From contig NZ_FNJI01000003.1 in the NCBI RefSeq assembly GCF_900104445.1, positions 124,001 through 188,000 of the forward strand: DNA of 64,000 nt, given 5' to 3'. This DNA is from Desulforhopalus singaporensis. GTDB taxonomy: Bacteria; Desulfobacterota; Desulfobulbia; Desulfobulbales; Desulfocapsaceae. How positions within the stretch are numbered: the stretch's first letter is position 1; every line of letters starts with the position of its first letter. Shown piece by piece: positions 53,063 through 62,548 of the stretch. Made by a program: the position numbers and the translations under genes. The notes beneath the pieces were generated by a model, which saw only the letters and a program-made list of their open reading frames with translations, was not told where the DNA came from and did no database searches.

Positions 53063-54318
53063 TTCTTCTCTCCGTGCTGAAGAAGCATCGAGATCAGCAT
53101 CTCCTGGATCTCTGCACACAATTCCGCCATTTTTCCCGGAGAAGTATCCCATAGGGGGTCGTCATCCGTCTGGATCTCGGCAGGGAGCCTGGATTGTAAT
53201 GCTGCAAGGTCGGGAATCGATAATATTGGATCTTCGTTACCGAGCTCAAGGTTCCAAATTGATGCAATCAAGCCCGCAATAGGAGTATCTTCTCCAACGA
53301 GTTCATCAAGATTTGCCTGGCGGGTTGTCTTGAACTTCACTGTCTCCAGCCATACCCCTCCAATACTTTCCGCAATGGCACGAAACTTTTCCGTCCACAC
53401 AAACGTGCGGTCAAGAAGTTGTGCATGCACCGGGCAACGACCGGTCAGGACAAGGCGGAGCGCAACAGTTCTGCCGCAAGCCTCATCGCGTTCGTGTTCA
53501 AACGCCGCCCGTACCGCCTCATACACACTCTCGGCAGTTGTACATGTCGAAAGATCAACGTCACATACCGCCCAGCGCAGTACGTCGAGATCACGCGTTT
53601 CCACCCCGGTAATGGTACCGTCTTCAACCGTAACCAGAGTGGCTCCCTTGGCGCCCGTTTCCTTGATATGGCGCCCCTGGATATTACCGGGGAAAACAAC
53701 CGTTGGATTCTCGGATACAATTTCCCGTTTATGAACATGACCCAAGGCCCAATAGTCATAGCCTTTGGACTGCAGATCGTCCAAACTGCACGGGGCGTAA
53801 CTTGCGTGGTTCTCCCTGCCGGTAAGCGATGTGTGGAGCAGACCGATATTGAAATAGCCGGACTCTGACACCGGGTACTCCGCGCCAAGATTGTCAGTAA
53901 CCGCCTTAAAGGCATACCCCTGGCCGTGGATGATCACCCCGAGATCATCTATTTTTTTCGATTCCGGCCTGCTGTGTGAGAAGATAAAGACGTTGTCGGG
54001 CAGGGGCAAAGCCTTGGTTGTATTGCTGGCAGCGTCATGGTTGCCGGAAACAATGAAAACCTGGATCCCGGCTTTATCCAGCCTTCCCATTCTTCCGGCA
54101 AAATAGAGGCCGGTGTTGTAATCCTTCCAGTCACCGTCATACAGGTCCCCTGCAATCAGGACAAAAGCGACTTCCTCATCAATTGCGAGATCTATGAGGT
54201 TGTCAAAAGCTCGCCTTGTTGCCCCTCTTATTTCGTCGGCAGGGGCATCCTCATGTGCTTCAAGACCTTTTAGAGGACTATCGAGGTGTATGTCTGCAGT
54301 GTGAAGAAAACGGAACAT
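53059..54318 (-). CDS. SbcD/YhaO-like DNA repair exonuclease
   Basis: A 419-residue metallophosphoesterase. The Mre11/SbcD phosphoesterase motifs are present: 'LHTADIHLDSPL' (DxH), 'LIAGDLYDG' (GD), 'IVSGNHDA' (GNHD), 'GLLHTSL' and 'WALGHVHKRE' (GHVH). The C-terminal 150 residues form the capping and ATPase-binding region. With the overlapping SbcC-like gene it would form a nuclease-ATPase complex acting on double-strand ends, hairpins or stalled forks. It has no other repair genes beside it. Confidence 0.9.
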   Translation of the reverse strand: MFRFLHTADIHLDSPLKGLEAHEDAPADEIRGATRRAFDNLIDLAIDEEVAFVLIAGDLYDGDWKDYNTGLYFAGRMGRLDKAGIQVFIVSGNHDAASNTTKALPLPDNVFIFSHSRPESKKIDDLGVIIHGQGYAFKAVTDNLGAEYPVSESGYFNIGLLHTSLTGRENHASYAPCSLDDLQSKGYDYWALGHVHKREIVSENPTVVFPGNIQGRHIKETGAKGATLVTVEDGTITGVETRDLDVLRWAVCDVDLSTCTTAESVYEAVRAAFEHERDEACGRTVALRLVLTGRCPVHAQLLDRTFVWTEKFRAIAESIGGVWLETVKFKTTRQANLDELVGEDTPIAGLIASIWNLELGNEDPILSIPDLAALQSRLPAEIQTDDDPLWDTSPGKMAELCAEIQEMLISMLLQHGEKK

Positions 54319-54449
54319 GCGTATAAATTTTCCCAGCTAAGATGTGTAGTCAAGATACAGATCACTTGCAAACCCCATCATGGTATGATTGGAGGCCGGA
54401 CCATCAACAGCAGACATCAACTCCCCGGGGGGAGCCGTCACCGCAAAGC

Positions 54450-55781
54450 CTACAGCAGATCACTGGCCAGTTCGGCCAGCTCGGAGCGCTCGCCTTTTTG
54501 CAGATCGATGTGGGCATATAAGTTCTGTCCCCGCATTCTGTCGATCAGCGTCGCCAGCCCGTTGGAGTTGCTGTCCAGATAAGGATGGTCGATCTGGTGG
54601 ACGTCTCCGGTGAACACAATCTTGGTCTTTTCGCCTGCACGGGTGATGATCGTTTTCACCTCCAGCGGAGTAAGGTTCTGAGCCTCGTCGACTATCATAT
54701 ATTTCTTCACCAGGCTGCGGCCACGGATATAGGCGAGCGGCTCGATCATCAGCTTTCCCTCGTCAACCATCCGCTGCAGCCCCCTGAACATGGCGCTGTT
54801 CTCCTTGAACTGGCCGCGTATCACCCCGAGATTGTCATAGAGCGGCTGCATGTAGGGCGACACCTTGGAATTGATATCTCCGGGCAGGTAGCCGATATCC
54901 TTGTTGGAGAGCGGCACTATCGGCCGGGTAAGAAGAATCTGCTGATATTTTTTGCGCATCTCCAGGGCTGCGGCCAGTGCCAAAAGCGTTTTCCCGGTGC
55001 CCGCTTTTCCGGTGAGCGTTACGAGGGGAACCGTATCGTCGACCAGGGCATGGACGGCAAACGATTGCTCCGCATTGCGCGGTTCTATTCCGTAGACAGT
55101 GGTTTTGGCAATCCGCACGATACTTCCCTCATCCTGCTTATAGACCCCCAGGGCCGACTGTTTCCCGTTTTTCAGGATGAGGTACTCGTTGGCCACGTAG
55201 TGCTGGTCGGGCACAATATCATCGGCTCTCTCCCTGCCGCTTCCGGCATAGAACCGGTTGAGAACATGTGCGTCATCCACCTTTATCTGCCTGCATCCGA
55301 CATACAGCCGGTCGGGGTCGCGGACATGATCGGTGGTATAGTCCTCGGCCATCAGGCCCAGGGATCTTGCCTTCATCCTCAGGTTGACATCCTTGCTCAC
55401 CAGCACGACCGTCTTGTCGCGGTTTTCCTCGGAAAGGTGATAGGCTGTGTTGAGTATCCTGTGGTCCGGCTTGTCGCTTCCGGGAAAGGTGTCGACCAGT
55501 TTTTCATGCATCGGCCTGTCCAGCCGGATGGCCACCTTTCCATTATCGGGACCTATGCTCATACCGCCGTTAAAGAGCTTGTCCGAACTCAATTCATCAA
55601 GGGAACGGACAAACTGCCTGGCATGAAAATTAATGATCTGGTGTCCTTTCTTGAAACCGTCCAATTCCTCCAGAACGGTTATGGGAATTATGATATCGTG
55701 TTCTTGAAAATTATACAGGCAGGAACTGTCATGAAGAATAACGTTGGTATCGAGGATAAAAATCTTTTTATTGATTGCCAT
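54450..55781 (-). CDS. PIN-PhoH family ATPase/ribonuclease
   Basis: A 443-residue fusion: N-terminal PIN nuclease domain ('IFILDTNVILHD' with the first catalytic Asp, later 'VVLVSKDVNLRMKARSLG' with further acidic residues), then a PhoH ATPase ('VTLTGKAGTGKTLLALAAAL' Walker A, 'MIVDEAQNLTPLEVKTIITR' Walker B, 'VFTGDVHQID'). PIN-PhoH proteins (PhoH2/YlaK type) unwind and cut RNA in other bacteria. The start is ATG 55781, with GGAG upstream; an in-frame extension of 14 codons is weaker. It is apparently a single gene. Confidence 0.91.
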   Translation of the reverse strand: MAINKKIFILDTNVILHDSSCLYNFQEHDIIIPITVLEELDGFKKGHQIINFHARQFVRSLDELSSDKLFNGGMSIGPDNGKVAIRLDRPMHEKLVDTFPGSDKPDHRILNTAYHLSEENRDKTVVLVSKDVNLRMKARSLGLMAEDYTTDHVRDPDRLYVGCRQIKVDDAHVLNRFYAGSGRERADDIVPDQHYVANEYLILKNGKQSALGVYKQDEGSIVRIAKTTVYGIEPRNAEQSFAVHALVDDTVPLVTLTGKAGTGKTLLALAAALEMRKKYQQILLTRPIVPLSNKDIGYLPGDINSKVSPYMQPLYDNLGVIRGQFKENSAMFRGLQRMVDEGKLMIEPLAYIRGRSLVKKYMIVDEAQNLTPLEVKTIITRAGEKTKIVFTGDVHQIDHPYLDSNSNGLATLIDRMRGQNLYAHIDLQKGERSELAELASDLL

Positions 55782-56035
55782 ATAGCTCCGGTAATAAAAG
55801 TGATCGCATGGTGCCCCCGCCATGGTCCGTCACACCCATGGGCGACTGGCTCCGTTTCTTTTTATTTCCGCTTGTCAAGACACCGGCCGCCTCACCTCCC
55901 CTCTGTCTGGCTTGCGATTTTCGTGATTGTCCTCAACCACTCCCATTTACCCGGATTATAGCAAATTTTTTCCGGTTTTGCCGTTAAGAAAACAGTTAGG
56001 ATTTCAATAAAATCTTCTTGTGAAGGGGGGGGCTT

Positions 56036-56743
56036 TTATCTGACCTCAGCAATTTCCCGCTGCATCATCTCGATAACCCGGATAGGATCGTCCGCCTTGG
56101 TGATGGGCCGGCCTACTACAACGTGGCTGGCGCCGTTTTTAATCGCCATCCCGGCAGTGACAATCCGCTTCTGGTCGTCGCTTGCTTCCTCGATATTCAG
56201 TCCCGGCCTGATTCCCGGGGTAACAATCAACAGTTTTTCTCCCAGCTCCTCACGCATTCTCTTTGCTTCAAGCCCCGACGAAACAACCCCGTCACAGCCA
56301 AGTTCCAGCGCCCGCCTCGCCCGGTAGAATACGAGATCCTCAATGGACCGGGTCATCCCCATGGCCCGCATGTCCTCTTCGCCAAAACTCGTCAAAACAG
56401 TTACCGCAAGCAGCTTCATGTCTCCCCGTTCGGACAGGGCGGCACGGATAATCGGGTCGTTGCCGTGAATCGTCGCCAGGCTCACTCCCCTGTTGTTAAC
56501 CTGTCGAACCGCAAGTTTTACCGTCTCCGGAATATCAAAAAACTTCAGGTCGAGCATCACCTTGTGACCGCGATCGACGATCCAGTCCACCGTTTCAAAC
56601 CAGCTTCCCATAAAAAGCTGCAATCCTACCTTGAAATAGCCGACATGGGACTCGCACTTCTTTACCAGTTCTTTTGCCCGGGCGACACTGTCGACATCCA
56701 GCGCCACGATGATTCTCTCGTTTAAAGGGATGGGTTCACTCAT
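56036..56743 (-). CDS. pyrF: Orotidine 5'-phosphate decarboxylase
   Basis: A 235-residue TIM-barrel enzyme, the last step of de novo UMP synthesis (OMP to UMP plus CO2). 'IIVALDVDSV' binds the pyrimidine region, 'GYFKVGLQLF' supplies a Lys, the catalytic array is in 'VMLDLKFFDIPETV' (DxKxxD), and the phosphate loop is 'HVVVGRPITKADDP'. The length is normal. The 254-bp gap to the PIN-PhoH gene holds nothing recognisable, and no other pyrimidine gene is nearby. Confidence 0.95.
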   Translation of the reverse strand: MSEPIPLNERIIVALDVDSVARAKELVKKCESHVGYFKVGLQLFMGSWFETVDWIVDRGHKVMLDLKFFDIPETVKLAVRQVNNRGVSLATIHGNDPIIRAALSERGDMKLLAVTVLTSFGEEDMRAMGMTRSIEDLVFYRARRALELGCDGVVSSGLEAKRMREELGEKLLIVTPGIRPGLNIEEASDDQKRIVTAGMAIKNGASHVVVGRPITKADDPIRVIEMMQREIAEVR

Positions 56744-57189
56744 AATTTCTTCCGCTCTTGACTTTTGCCCCGTTGGTGCGGCAAGGACCTTTGATTACAA
56801 TCATTTCCTTCAACTCTTGACCAAAACCGATACCCATCGGCCGCAGCTGCCGCAGGCTTTCCTGTTGCGGCTTTCTGCTCCGGTCATTGCCGATAGTACA
56901 TACTAGTTCTGCTCTTTTTTGGCAAGCACACTGATTACCGGCGCACACCTCTTTTCAGCCGAAAAAATAGTCGTTGCTTTACGGTGAACCTGCGCATCCC
57001 CCTGGCATGGAACATTTCGCCGGGCTGTCACATTTCAGTGCCATGTCATCAATCAGGTCAATTTCTTTACAAGATAATTGATGAATCATATAATAGTAGA
57101 TGATGGCAGTTGATAGCCACGGGGAACAAGCGATAAACAACCAAGCAGCAACGACCCGTCAGGCATAACAAGACCAAAGGAGAACTTCA
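56744..57189. other. Divergent intergenic region upstream of pyrF
   Basis: About 445 bp between pyrF (minus) and the ABM-fold gene (plus), with no convincing gene. Promoters for both should lie here, but none matched well enough to call. Confidence 0.4.
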
Positions 57190-57474
57190 ATGACCGTAAA
57201 AATCTTCATCAAGCGCAGAGTCTCACCCGAGAACATTCTTGAACTGACCGTTCTTCTGAAAAAACTTCGCAGTCTCACCCTGAACCAGTCCGGCTACATC
57301 TACGGGGAAACCCTCAGGAGAGTTGACATGTCCGATGAATGCATGGTGATCAGTACGTGGAGATCCATCGACGACTGGAACAGCTGGCTCCACAACGAGG
57401 AACGCCAGGCTATTCAGAGTGAAATCGACCTGCTGCTGGGCCAGGAAACCGAATACGCCGTTTACGAAGTATAA
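57190..57474 (+). CDS. Antibiotic biosynthesis monooxygenase-fold (ABM) small protein
   Basis: A 94-residue ferredoxin-like alpha/beta-barrel monomer. 'KIFIKRRVSPENILEL', 'SGYIYGETLRRVD' and 'MVISTWRSIDDWNSWLHNEE' (Trp-rich helix start) match the ABM pattern shared by quinol monooxygenases, haem-degrading enzymes and regulators. AAGGAG precedes the ATG by seven bases. It is followed by an inverted repeat and then the OadG gene. The function is not inferable. Confidence 0.8.
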   Translation: MTVKIFIKRRVSPENILELTVLLKKLRSLTLNQSGYIYGETLRRVDMSDECMVISTWRSIDDWNSWLHNEERQAIQSEIDLLLGQETEYAVYEV

Positions 57475-57485
57475 CTTTGCCCTCC

Positions 57486-57517
57486 CCTGTACCGCATCGC
57501 ATCCTGCGCGGTACAGG
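57486..57517. repeat. Perfect 10-bp inverted repeat after the ABM-fold gene
   Basis: CCTGTACCGC (57486-57495) and GCGGTACAGG (57508-57517) with a 12-nt loop, starting 11 bp past the stop codon. This is probably a transcription terminator, although no T tract follows directly. Confidence 0.55.
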
Positions 57518-57758
57518 ACAACTCCCCTGCCGCATAACCTTTTCCGAGACCACCGGCTGGTCCAGTGCGACTCTTTCCGGATTTTTTTTTTGTCCCTGAT
57601 TTGAAAATTATTGGGCTATTACCGCGACATTAAATCAGAAACACTTTGTTTTGCTATTAACTTTACTGCTTTGATAGATAGCAAAATATCTGGTATTGTG
57701 CCGCCTTGAGTTTTTTTCACTTATCATTAATTCAACCGTACCGAGGCAGAGACGCAAA

Positions 57759-58028
57759 ATGTTAATCGAAGGTGTTAAGCTTATGGTCGTGGGCATGTCT
57801 ACCGTCATGCTCTTTCTGGTTCTGATGATTTTCTTTATCAATCTCGTGGCAAAACTCACCAGAGGAGCAGCATCACGGGAGCTTGATGCAATCAATCTGG
57901 AAAGAGCATTGGCGCTGGAAAAAAGAAATAACGCCAAAAAGATTGTCGCTGATGACGCAGACGAGGATATTGCGGTCATTGGTGCTGCCGTGGCAGCATA
58001 TGAGGCAGAACGATTTGCCCGGGCCTGA
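57759..58028 (+). CDS. oadG: Na+-pumping decarboxylase gamma subunit (OadG-like)
   Basis: An 89-residue protein with one N-terminal membrane helix ('VKLMVVGMSTVMLFLVLMIF') and a charged, helical tail rich in Ala and Asp. This is the usual form of OadG, which joins the biotin-carrying alpha subunit to the membrane beta subunit and binds zinc. The start at 57759 has GAGGCAGAG upstream; an in-frame ATG at 57696 is less likely. It is first in OadG-OadA-OadB, with a 70-bp gap to OadA. Confidence 0.83.
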   Translation: MLIEGVKLMVVGMSTVMLFLVLMIFFINLVAKLTRGAASRELDAINLERALALEKRNNAKKIVADDADEDIAVIGAAVAAYEAERFARA

Positions 58029-58098
58029 ACACGAATTTAGACAAACCTGCTAAAAACAATGTGGTAGATTGAGTCAAAACAAAGCGAGGAGAAAAACG

Positions 58099-59910
58099 GT
58101 GAGCCAAAAAGTAATTCAATTCATGGACACGTCCTTCAGAGACGGTTTTCAGTCAGTTTTCGGAGCCAGGGTCTTAACAGACGATTTTATGCCTGCGGTA
58201 AAAGCTTCGGTGGATGCCGGCATAACCAACATAGAAGCCGGCGGCGGGGCACGTTTCCAGAGCCTGTTCTTCTATTGCGGGGAGTCCGCTTTCGATATGA
58301 TGGATCGCTTCCGCACGGAAGTGGGACCGGATGTGGCCCTGCAGACCCTGGCCCGCGGAATCAATGTGGTCGCTTTGAGCCAGTGCCCAAGGGATATCAT
58401 CGACCTGCACGCCAAGATGTTCAAAAAGCACGGTATGACCACCATCAGGAACTTTGACGCGCTCAACGACGTGCGCAACCTGGAATACTCCGGAGAGCGG
58501 ATTGATCACCACGGCCTGAACCACCAGATCGTCGTCTCCATGATGGAATTGCCTCCCGGATGCTCCGGCGCCCATACCCCTGAGTTTTACGCCGACCGGC
58601 TGAAGCAGATCCTCGATGCGGACATACCGTTTCACTCAATCTGCTTCAAGGATGCCTCGGGAACCTCCAACCCGAAAAAAGTATACGAGACCCTCAAGCT
58701 GGCAAGAAAGATGGTATCCGACGACACCGTCTTATGGTTCCATACCCACGATACAGCGAGCCTCGGCATCTCGCAGAACATGGCGGCGATCGAAGGCGGT
58801 GCCGACGGCATCGACCTGGCCAAATCTCCGGTCAGCGGCGGAACCTGCCAACCTGACATCCTGTCGATGATGCACGCCATGAAAGGCACCGACTACACCC
58901 TTGATCTCGACTACAAGAAAGTCCTGGTGGCCATGGATGCATTCGAAGAGGCCATGTCCGACTATTTTTTCCCGCCCGAAGCCAAGATGGTCTCCCCAAT
59001 GGTGACCCTGTCTCCCATGCCCGGTGGAGCGCTTACCGCCAATACCATGATGATGAGAGACACCGGAACGCTGCATCTTTACGGCGATGTAATCAAGGAG
59101 ATGTCCGAAGTGGTTGCCAAAGGCGGTTTCGGCACATCGGTCACGCCCGTATCCCAGTTCTATTTCCAGCAGGCCTACCTCAATGTCACCCAGGGCAAGT
59201 GGAAGAAGATAAACCCCAGCTACGGTAACATGGTACTTGGTTACTTCGGCCACACTCCGGTTCCGGCCGACCCGGAGATCATAAAGATAGCTTCGGACCA
59301 GCTGGGAAAACCGATATTCACTGAAGATCCGCTCGATATACTCGAGCCGGGCATTCCCAAGGCCACCAAGATCCTTGAGGACAACAACCTGCCGGTAAAC
59401 GATGAAAATATATTCATCATCGCCTCATGCGAGCAGAAAGGACTCGACTTCCTCCTCGGCAACGCCAAGGTGAACGTCCGCAAGATCTCGGATGAAAAGA
59501 AAGAGGAAAAGAAAGACAAGCAGCCAAAGGGTGCCGCTTCCGCCCCCCGGTCGATCGGCCCCCGGGATTATACCATCACCGTAAACAACAAGCCGTACAA
59601 CGTAACGGTTTCCGAAGCAGGCGGTATACAGGCAACTCCGGCTGCTGCTCCGGCTCCAGCCGCAGCACCGGCTCCGGCTGCACCTCCGGTGACCGAAGGA
59701 ACCGACGTGGAAGCACCGACTCCTGGTAATATTGTAAAGATCCTGGTGGAACTCGGCGAGACGGTCACCGAAGACCAGCCTCTGGTGGTTATGGAAGCCA
59801 TGAAAATGGAGTCCGAAGTTAAATCGCCGTGTGGTGGTAAAGTCCTTGAAATTCATATTTCTTCCGGCGATACGGTCCAGGCATCAGACCCGCTCTTTAC
59901 AATCGGTTGA
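58099..59910 (+). CDS. oadA: Biotin-dependent carboxyltransferase/decarboxylase alpha subunit (OadA-like)
   Basis: A 603-residue protein. The carboxyltransferase TIM barrel is divergent: 'QFMDTSFRDGFQSVFGARVL' replaces the usual DTTLRDAHQS, but 'CFKDASGTSNP' (catalytic Lys) and 'WFHTHDTASLG' (metal His pair) are kept. A conserved-carboxylase domain follows to about 470, then an Ala/Pro linker and a biotinyl domain with the acceptor Lys569 in 'EAMKMESE'. GTG 58099 behind GAGGAG is the start. Together with OadG and OadB it should couple decarboxylation of oxaloacetate (or a related acyl substrate, given the divergent barrel) to Na+ export. Confidence 0.88.
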   Translation: MSQKVIQFMDTSFRDGFQSVFGARVLTDDFMPAVKASVDAGITNIEAGGGARFQSLFFYCGESAFDMMDRFRTEVGPDVALQTLARGINVVALSQCPRDIIDLHAKMFKKHGMTTIRNFDALNDVRNLEYSGERIDHHGLNHQIVVSMMELPPGCSGAHTPEFYADRLKQILDADIPFHSICFKDASGTSNPKKVYETLKLARKMVSDDTVLWFHTHDTASLGISQNMAAIEGGADGIDLAKSPVSGGTCQPDILSMMHAMKGTDYTLDLDYKKVLVAMDAFEEAMSDYFFPPEAKMVSPMVTLSPMPGGALTANTMMMRDTGTLHLYGDVIKEMSEVVAKGGFGTSVTPVSQFYFQQAYLNVTQGKWKKINPSYGNMVLGYFGHTPVPADPEIIKIASDQLGKPIFTEDPLDILEPGIPKATKILEDNNLPVNDENIFIIASCEQKGLDFLLGNAKVNVRKISDEKKEEKKDKQPKGAASAPRSIGPRDYTITVNNKPYNVTVSEAGGIQATPAAAPAPAAAPAPAAPPVTEGTDVEAPTPGNIVKILVELGETVTEDQPLVVMEAMKMESEVKSPCGGKVLEIHISSGDTVQASDPLFTIG

Positions 59911-59995
59911 TACTTACTGATATGTTACGGCATCCGGGATGAAACCAGCTCACCCGGAGCCGTTTATACATTTTGCTCTTTACCGGGATAGTATT

Positions 59996-61513
59996 ATGAA
60001 AAGCAGAATTTTAATGGTCGTTTTCCTTGGCCTGCTGTTGCCGTGGAGTTCATTTGCCGGGACCGGGGATGAATCCGTTGCGATAGTTTCGCCAGAAGAT
60101 GCCAAAATCATACGATTTCTTGTCCAGCCTGGCAATTTCGTCTATAGCGGTGACGAAATCGCCACCCTGAAGATGGAGAACGGCACAGTTATCGTACTCA
60201 GGTCGGGTGCTGCAGGAAAAGTCACCGAGATTACCGCTAAGCCTTACCAGAAAGTCCACAAAAACGAGATCCTGGGACATCTTAAGACCTCGACGGTTAT
60301 CGCCGACCGACCGGTCAGCGGACAGGATAAGGCCCTGCCACCGGTCTCCGAGCTCCTTGGCTCCATTTTCAAAACCACTGGTCTTGCCGGTATCATCGAC
60401 AACCAGATGAACAAGGACTGGACTGTCGGAATAGGCCGGGTACTGATGATTATGGTAGGGTTGGTTCTTCTCTATCTGGGCATCGCCAGGCAGTTTGAAC
60501 CGCTGCTGCTGGTGCCCATCGGCTACGGCGCTATTCTCGCCAACATACCCCTTGCCGGAATTGCCGAGCCGGGCGGTATTCTTTATTACATTTACCATGT
60601 CGGCATCACCACCGGAGTCTTTCCCCTGATTATTTTCATGGGAGTCGGAGCGCTTACCGACTTCGGTCCGATGATTGCGAACCCCAAGACGATTCTTCTC
60701 GGCGGCGCGGCCCAGTTCGGTATTTTCACCACCCTTCTCGGGGCACTGTTTCTTTCTGACTTCATTCCGGGGATCAATTTTTCCCTGTCGGATGCAGCTG
60801 CAATCGGTATTATCGGCGGAGCCGACGGACCGACTGCTATTTTCCTCTCGAGCAAGCTCTCGCCGAGGCTGCTGGGGTCCATAGCCATCGCCGCATACTC
60901 TTATATGGCACTGGTTCCCCTTATTCAGCCGCCGATCATGAAATGGCTGACCTCGGAAGAAGAGAGGAAAATCAAGATGGTGCAGCTGCGCCATGTATCG
61001 AAACTGGAAAAAATCATCCTGCCGATGCTGGTACTTGGAATCTGCGCCGTCCTGCTTCCTTCCGCAGCACCGCTGATCGGAATGTTCATGCTCGGCAACC
61101 TGGCCAAGGAGTGCGGGGTTGTCAACAGGCTTTCGGACACCATCAAGAGTTCTTTGATGTACACCGTCACTGTTTTCCTCGGCCTCGGTGTCGGTTCCAA
61201 GCTTTCGGCGGATAAGTTCCTCAACGTCGAAACCCTGGGGATCCTGGCACTGGGCATTATCGCTTTCGGTATAGGAACAGCCTCGGGCGTTCTGCTTGCA
61301 AAACTGATGAACAAGATGAGCAAGAACCCCGTCAACCCGCTGATCGGCGCCGCAGGGGTATCCGCCGTCCCCATGGCCGCACGGGTGGTCAACAAGGTCG
61401 GCCTTGAGGCGAATCCGCAAAATCATCTTATCATGCACGCCATGGGGGCCAACGTCTCAGGCGTTATCGGCTCGGCCGTTGCCGCGGGTGTACTGCTCGC
61501 CCTGCTCTACTGA
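59996..61513 (+). CDS. oadB: Na+-pumping decarboxylase beta subunit (OadB-like) with N-terminal biotinyl-like domain
   Basis: A 505-residue protein. After a signal-like hydrophobic segment (1-21) comes a domain of about 75 residues that reads as a biotinyl/lipoyl fold ('[20 protein letters not shown]', then 'LKMENG' with Lys59 where biotin would attach, and 'GAAGKVTEI'). The remaining 370 residues are the OadB membrane subunit: '[20 protein letters not shown]', '[15 protein letters not shown]' and '[16 protein letters not shown]' carry the family's Na+-site Asp and Asn residues, and '[11 protein letters not shown]' lies near the end. OadB proteins are usually about 375-430 residues and start directly with membrane helices, so the extra domain is notable. 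A strong terminator follows 28 bp downstream. Confidence 0.9.
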   Translation: MKSRILMVVFLGLLLPWSSFAGTGDESVAIVSPEDAKIIRFLVQPGNFVYSGDEIATLKMENGTVIVLRSGAAGKVTEITAKPYQKVHKNEILGHLKTSTVIADRPVSGQDKALPPVSELLGSIFKTTGLAGIIDNQMNKDWTVGIGRVLMIMVGLVLLYLGIARQFEPLLLVPIGYGAILANIPLAGIAEPGGILYYIYHVGITTGVFPLIIFMGVGALTDFGPMIANPKTILLGGAAQFGIFTTLLGALFLSDFIPGINFSLSDAAAIGIIGGADGPTAIFLSSKLSPRLLGSIAIAAYSYMALVPLIQPPIMKWLTSEEERKIKMVQLRHVSKLEKIILPMLVLGICAVLLPSAAPLIGMFMLGNLAKECGVVNRLSDTIKSSLMYTVTVFLGLGVGSKLSADKFLNVETLGILALGIIAFGIGTASGVLLAKLMNKMSKNPVNPLIGAAGVSAVPMAARVVNKVGLEANPQNHLIMHAMGANVSGVIGSAVAAGVLLALLY

Positions 61514-61540
61514 TTGACGGCGACCGGCAGCCATCAATAG

Positions 61541-61576
61541 AAAAAGGGGATGAACGAGCTGTTCATCCCCTTTTTT
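61541..61576. terminator. Intrinsic bidirectional terminator after oadB
   Basis: AAAAAGGGGATGAAC (61541-61555) and GTTCATCCCCTTTTTT (61561-61576) form a perfect stem with a 5-nt loop and T tracts in both directions, between the convergent oadB and fabI genes. Confidence 0.93.
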
Positions 61577-61648
61577 ACACCATCTGGGGGTCAACCCGGC
61601 AATCCGTCTCCTTTTGGTGCCGTGCCCCCAAAACCTGCCCAGGGCTGG

Positions 61649-62458
61649 TCATCCCACCGTTTTACTGACAATGGTCTTGTCGAAATAGTTGACGCCCATC
61701 CCCGCATCGACCACCAGGGTCTGGCAGTTTATCCCCGACGATCTCTCCGAGAGAAGAAAAACGGCCGCATCGGCAGCCTCCTGGGTGGTCAAAGCCCGCT
61801 TTCTAAGAGTCGCCTGCTCCGCATAGAGGTAACTGTCGACATAGCCCGGGATGCCAGCCGAAGCCGAAGTCTTCAACAACCCCGGAGCGACCGCGTTAAA
61901 TCTTACCCGGGAAAAATCGGAAAACGATTTTGCAAGAAAACAGACCGACGAATCAAGAGCCGCCTTGATTGGCGCCATATAACCGTAGTTTTCCGCCGCC
62001 ATCCTGGTGGTCGATATCGAAATCGTCACCATCGACGCGTCGGGGTCGAGAAGCTCCTTGAAATGGTTGGCGATGGAGATAAAAGAGAAACAGCTGATAT
62101 TTACCGCCTGGAGAAAATCCGTTTTCACCGTTTCATGAAAAGGCTTGGCGCCCTCGGAATAGTTGGCAAAAGCGATCGAATGCACTATCCCGTGTATCTT
62201 TTTTGCCGGATCCCCAAGCTTTTCTGCTATCTCCTGCCTGACCCTGACAATATTCTCCTCCTCCTCGACGTCGCAGACGAATATCTTCGACGCAGGAAAC
62301 AGTTTGCGCGCGTTCTTGGCCCGTTCCTCGGTGCGGACCACGTGAATCACTTCGGCCCCGGCTTCCACAAGGGTCCGCCCTATGGCACAGGCAACGGATT
62401 TCTTGTTGGCAAGGCCGAAAATGACAAATCGTTTATCTTCAATCCTGAGAAAGCTCAT
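61649..62458 (-). CDS. fabI: Enoyl-[acyl-carrier-protein] reductase, FabI-type SDR
   Basis: A 269-residue short-chain dehydrogenase of the FabI group, the NAD(P)H-dependent last step of each fatty-acid elongation cycle. '[20 protein letters not shown]' is the FabI form of the cofactor motif, '[10 protein letters not shown]' follows strand 4, and '[19 protein letters not shown]' has the Tyr-x6-Lys catalytic pair of FabI. '[20 protein letters not shown]' and '[12 protein letters not shown]' complete the pattern. It is on the minus strand, 90 bp after menA. Confidence 0.88.
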   Translation of the reverse strand: MSFLRIEDKRFVIFGLANKKSVACAIGRTLVEAGAEVIHVVRTEERAKNARKLFPASKIFVCDVEEEENIVRVRQEIAEKLGDPAKKIHGIVHSIAFANYSEGAKPFHETVKTDFLQAVNISCFSFISIANHFKELLDPDASMVTISISTTRMAAENYGYMAPIKAALDSSVCFLAKSFSDFSRVRFNAVAPGLLKTSASAGIPGYVDSYLYAEQATLRKRALTTQEAADAAVFLLSERSSGINCQTLVVDAGMGVNYFDKTIVSKTVG

Positions 62459-62548
62459 AATCTCTTGTTAATGTGTTTGTTCAAAATTATAACAGTTGTC
62501 GGGTGACCATTTATCAGGCGCGCTGCCTGTCGGGAACAGCAACTATCG

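Noticed and set aside
54585-55961. A 458-codon plus-strand open frame opposite the PIN-PhoH gene
   Set aside because: It is antisense to a gene with intact PIN and Walker motifs and shows no domain itself.
60050-61438. A 462-codon minus-strand open frame opposite oadB
   Set aside because: The composition is His/Gln/Asp-rich and featureless, as expected from the complement of a hydrophobic membrane-protein gene.
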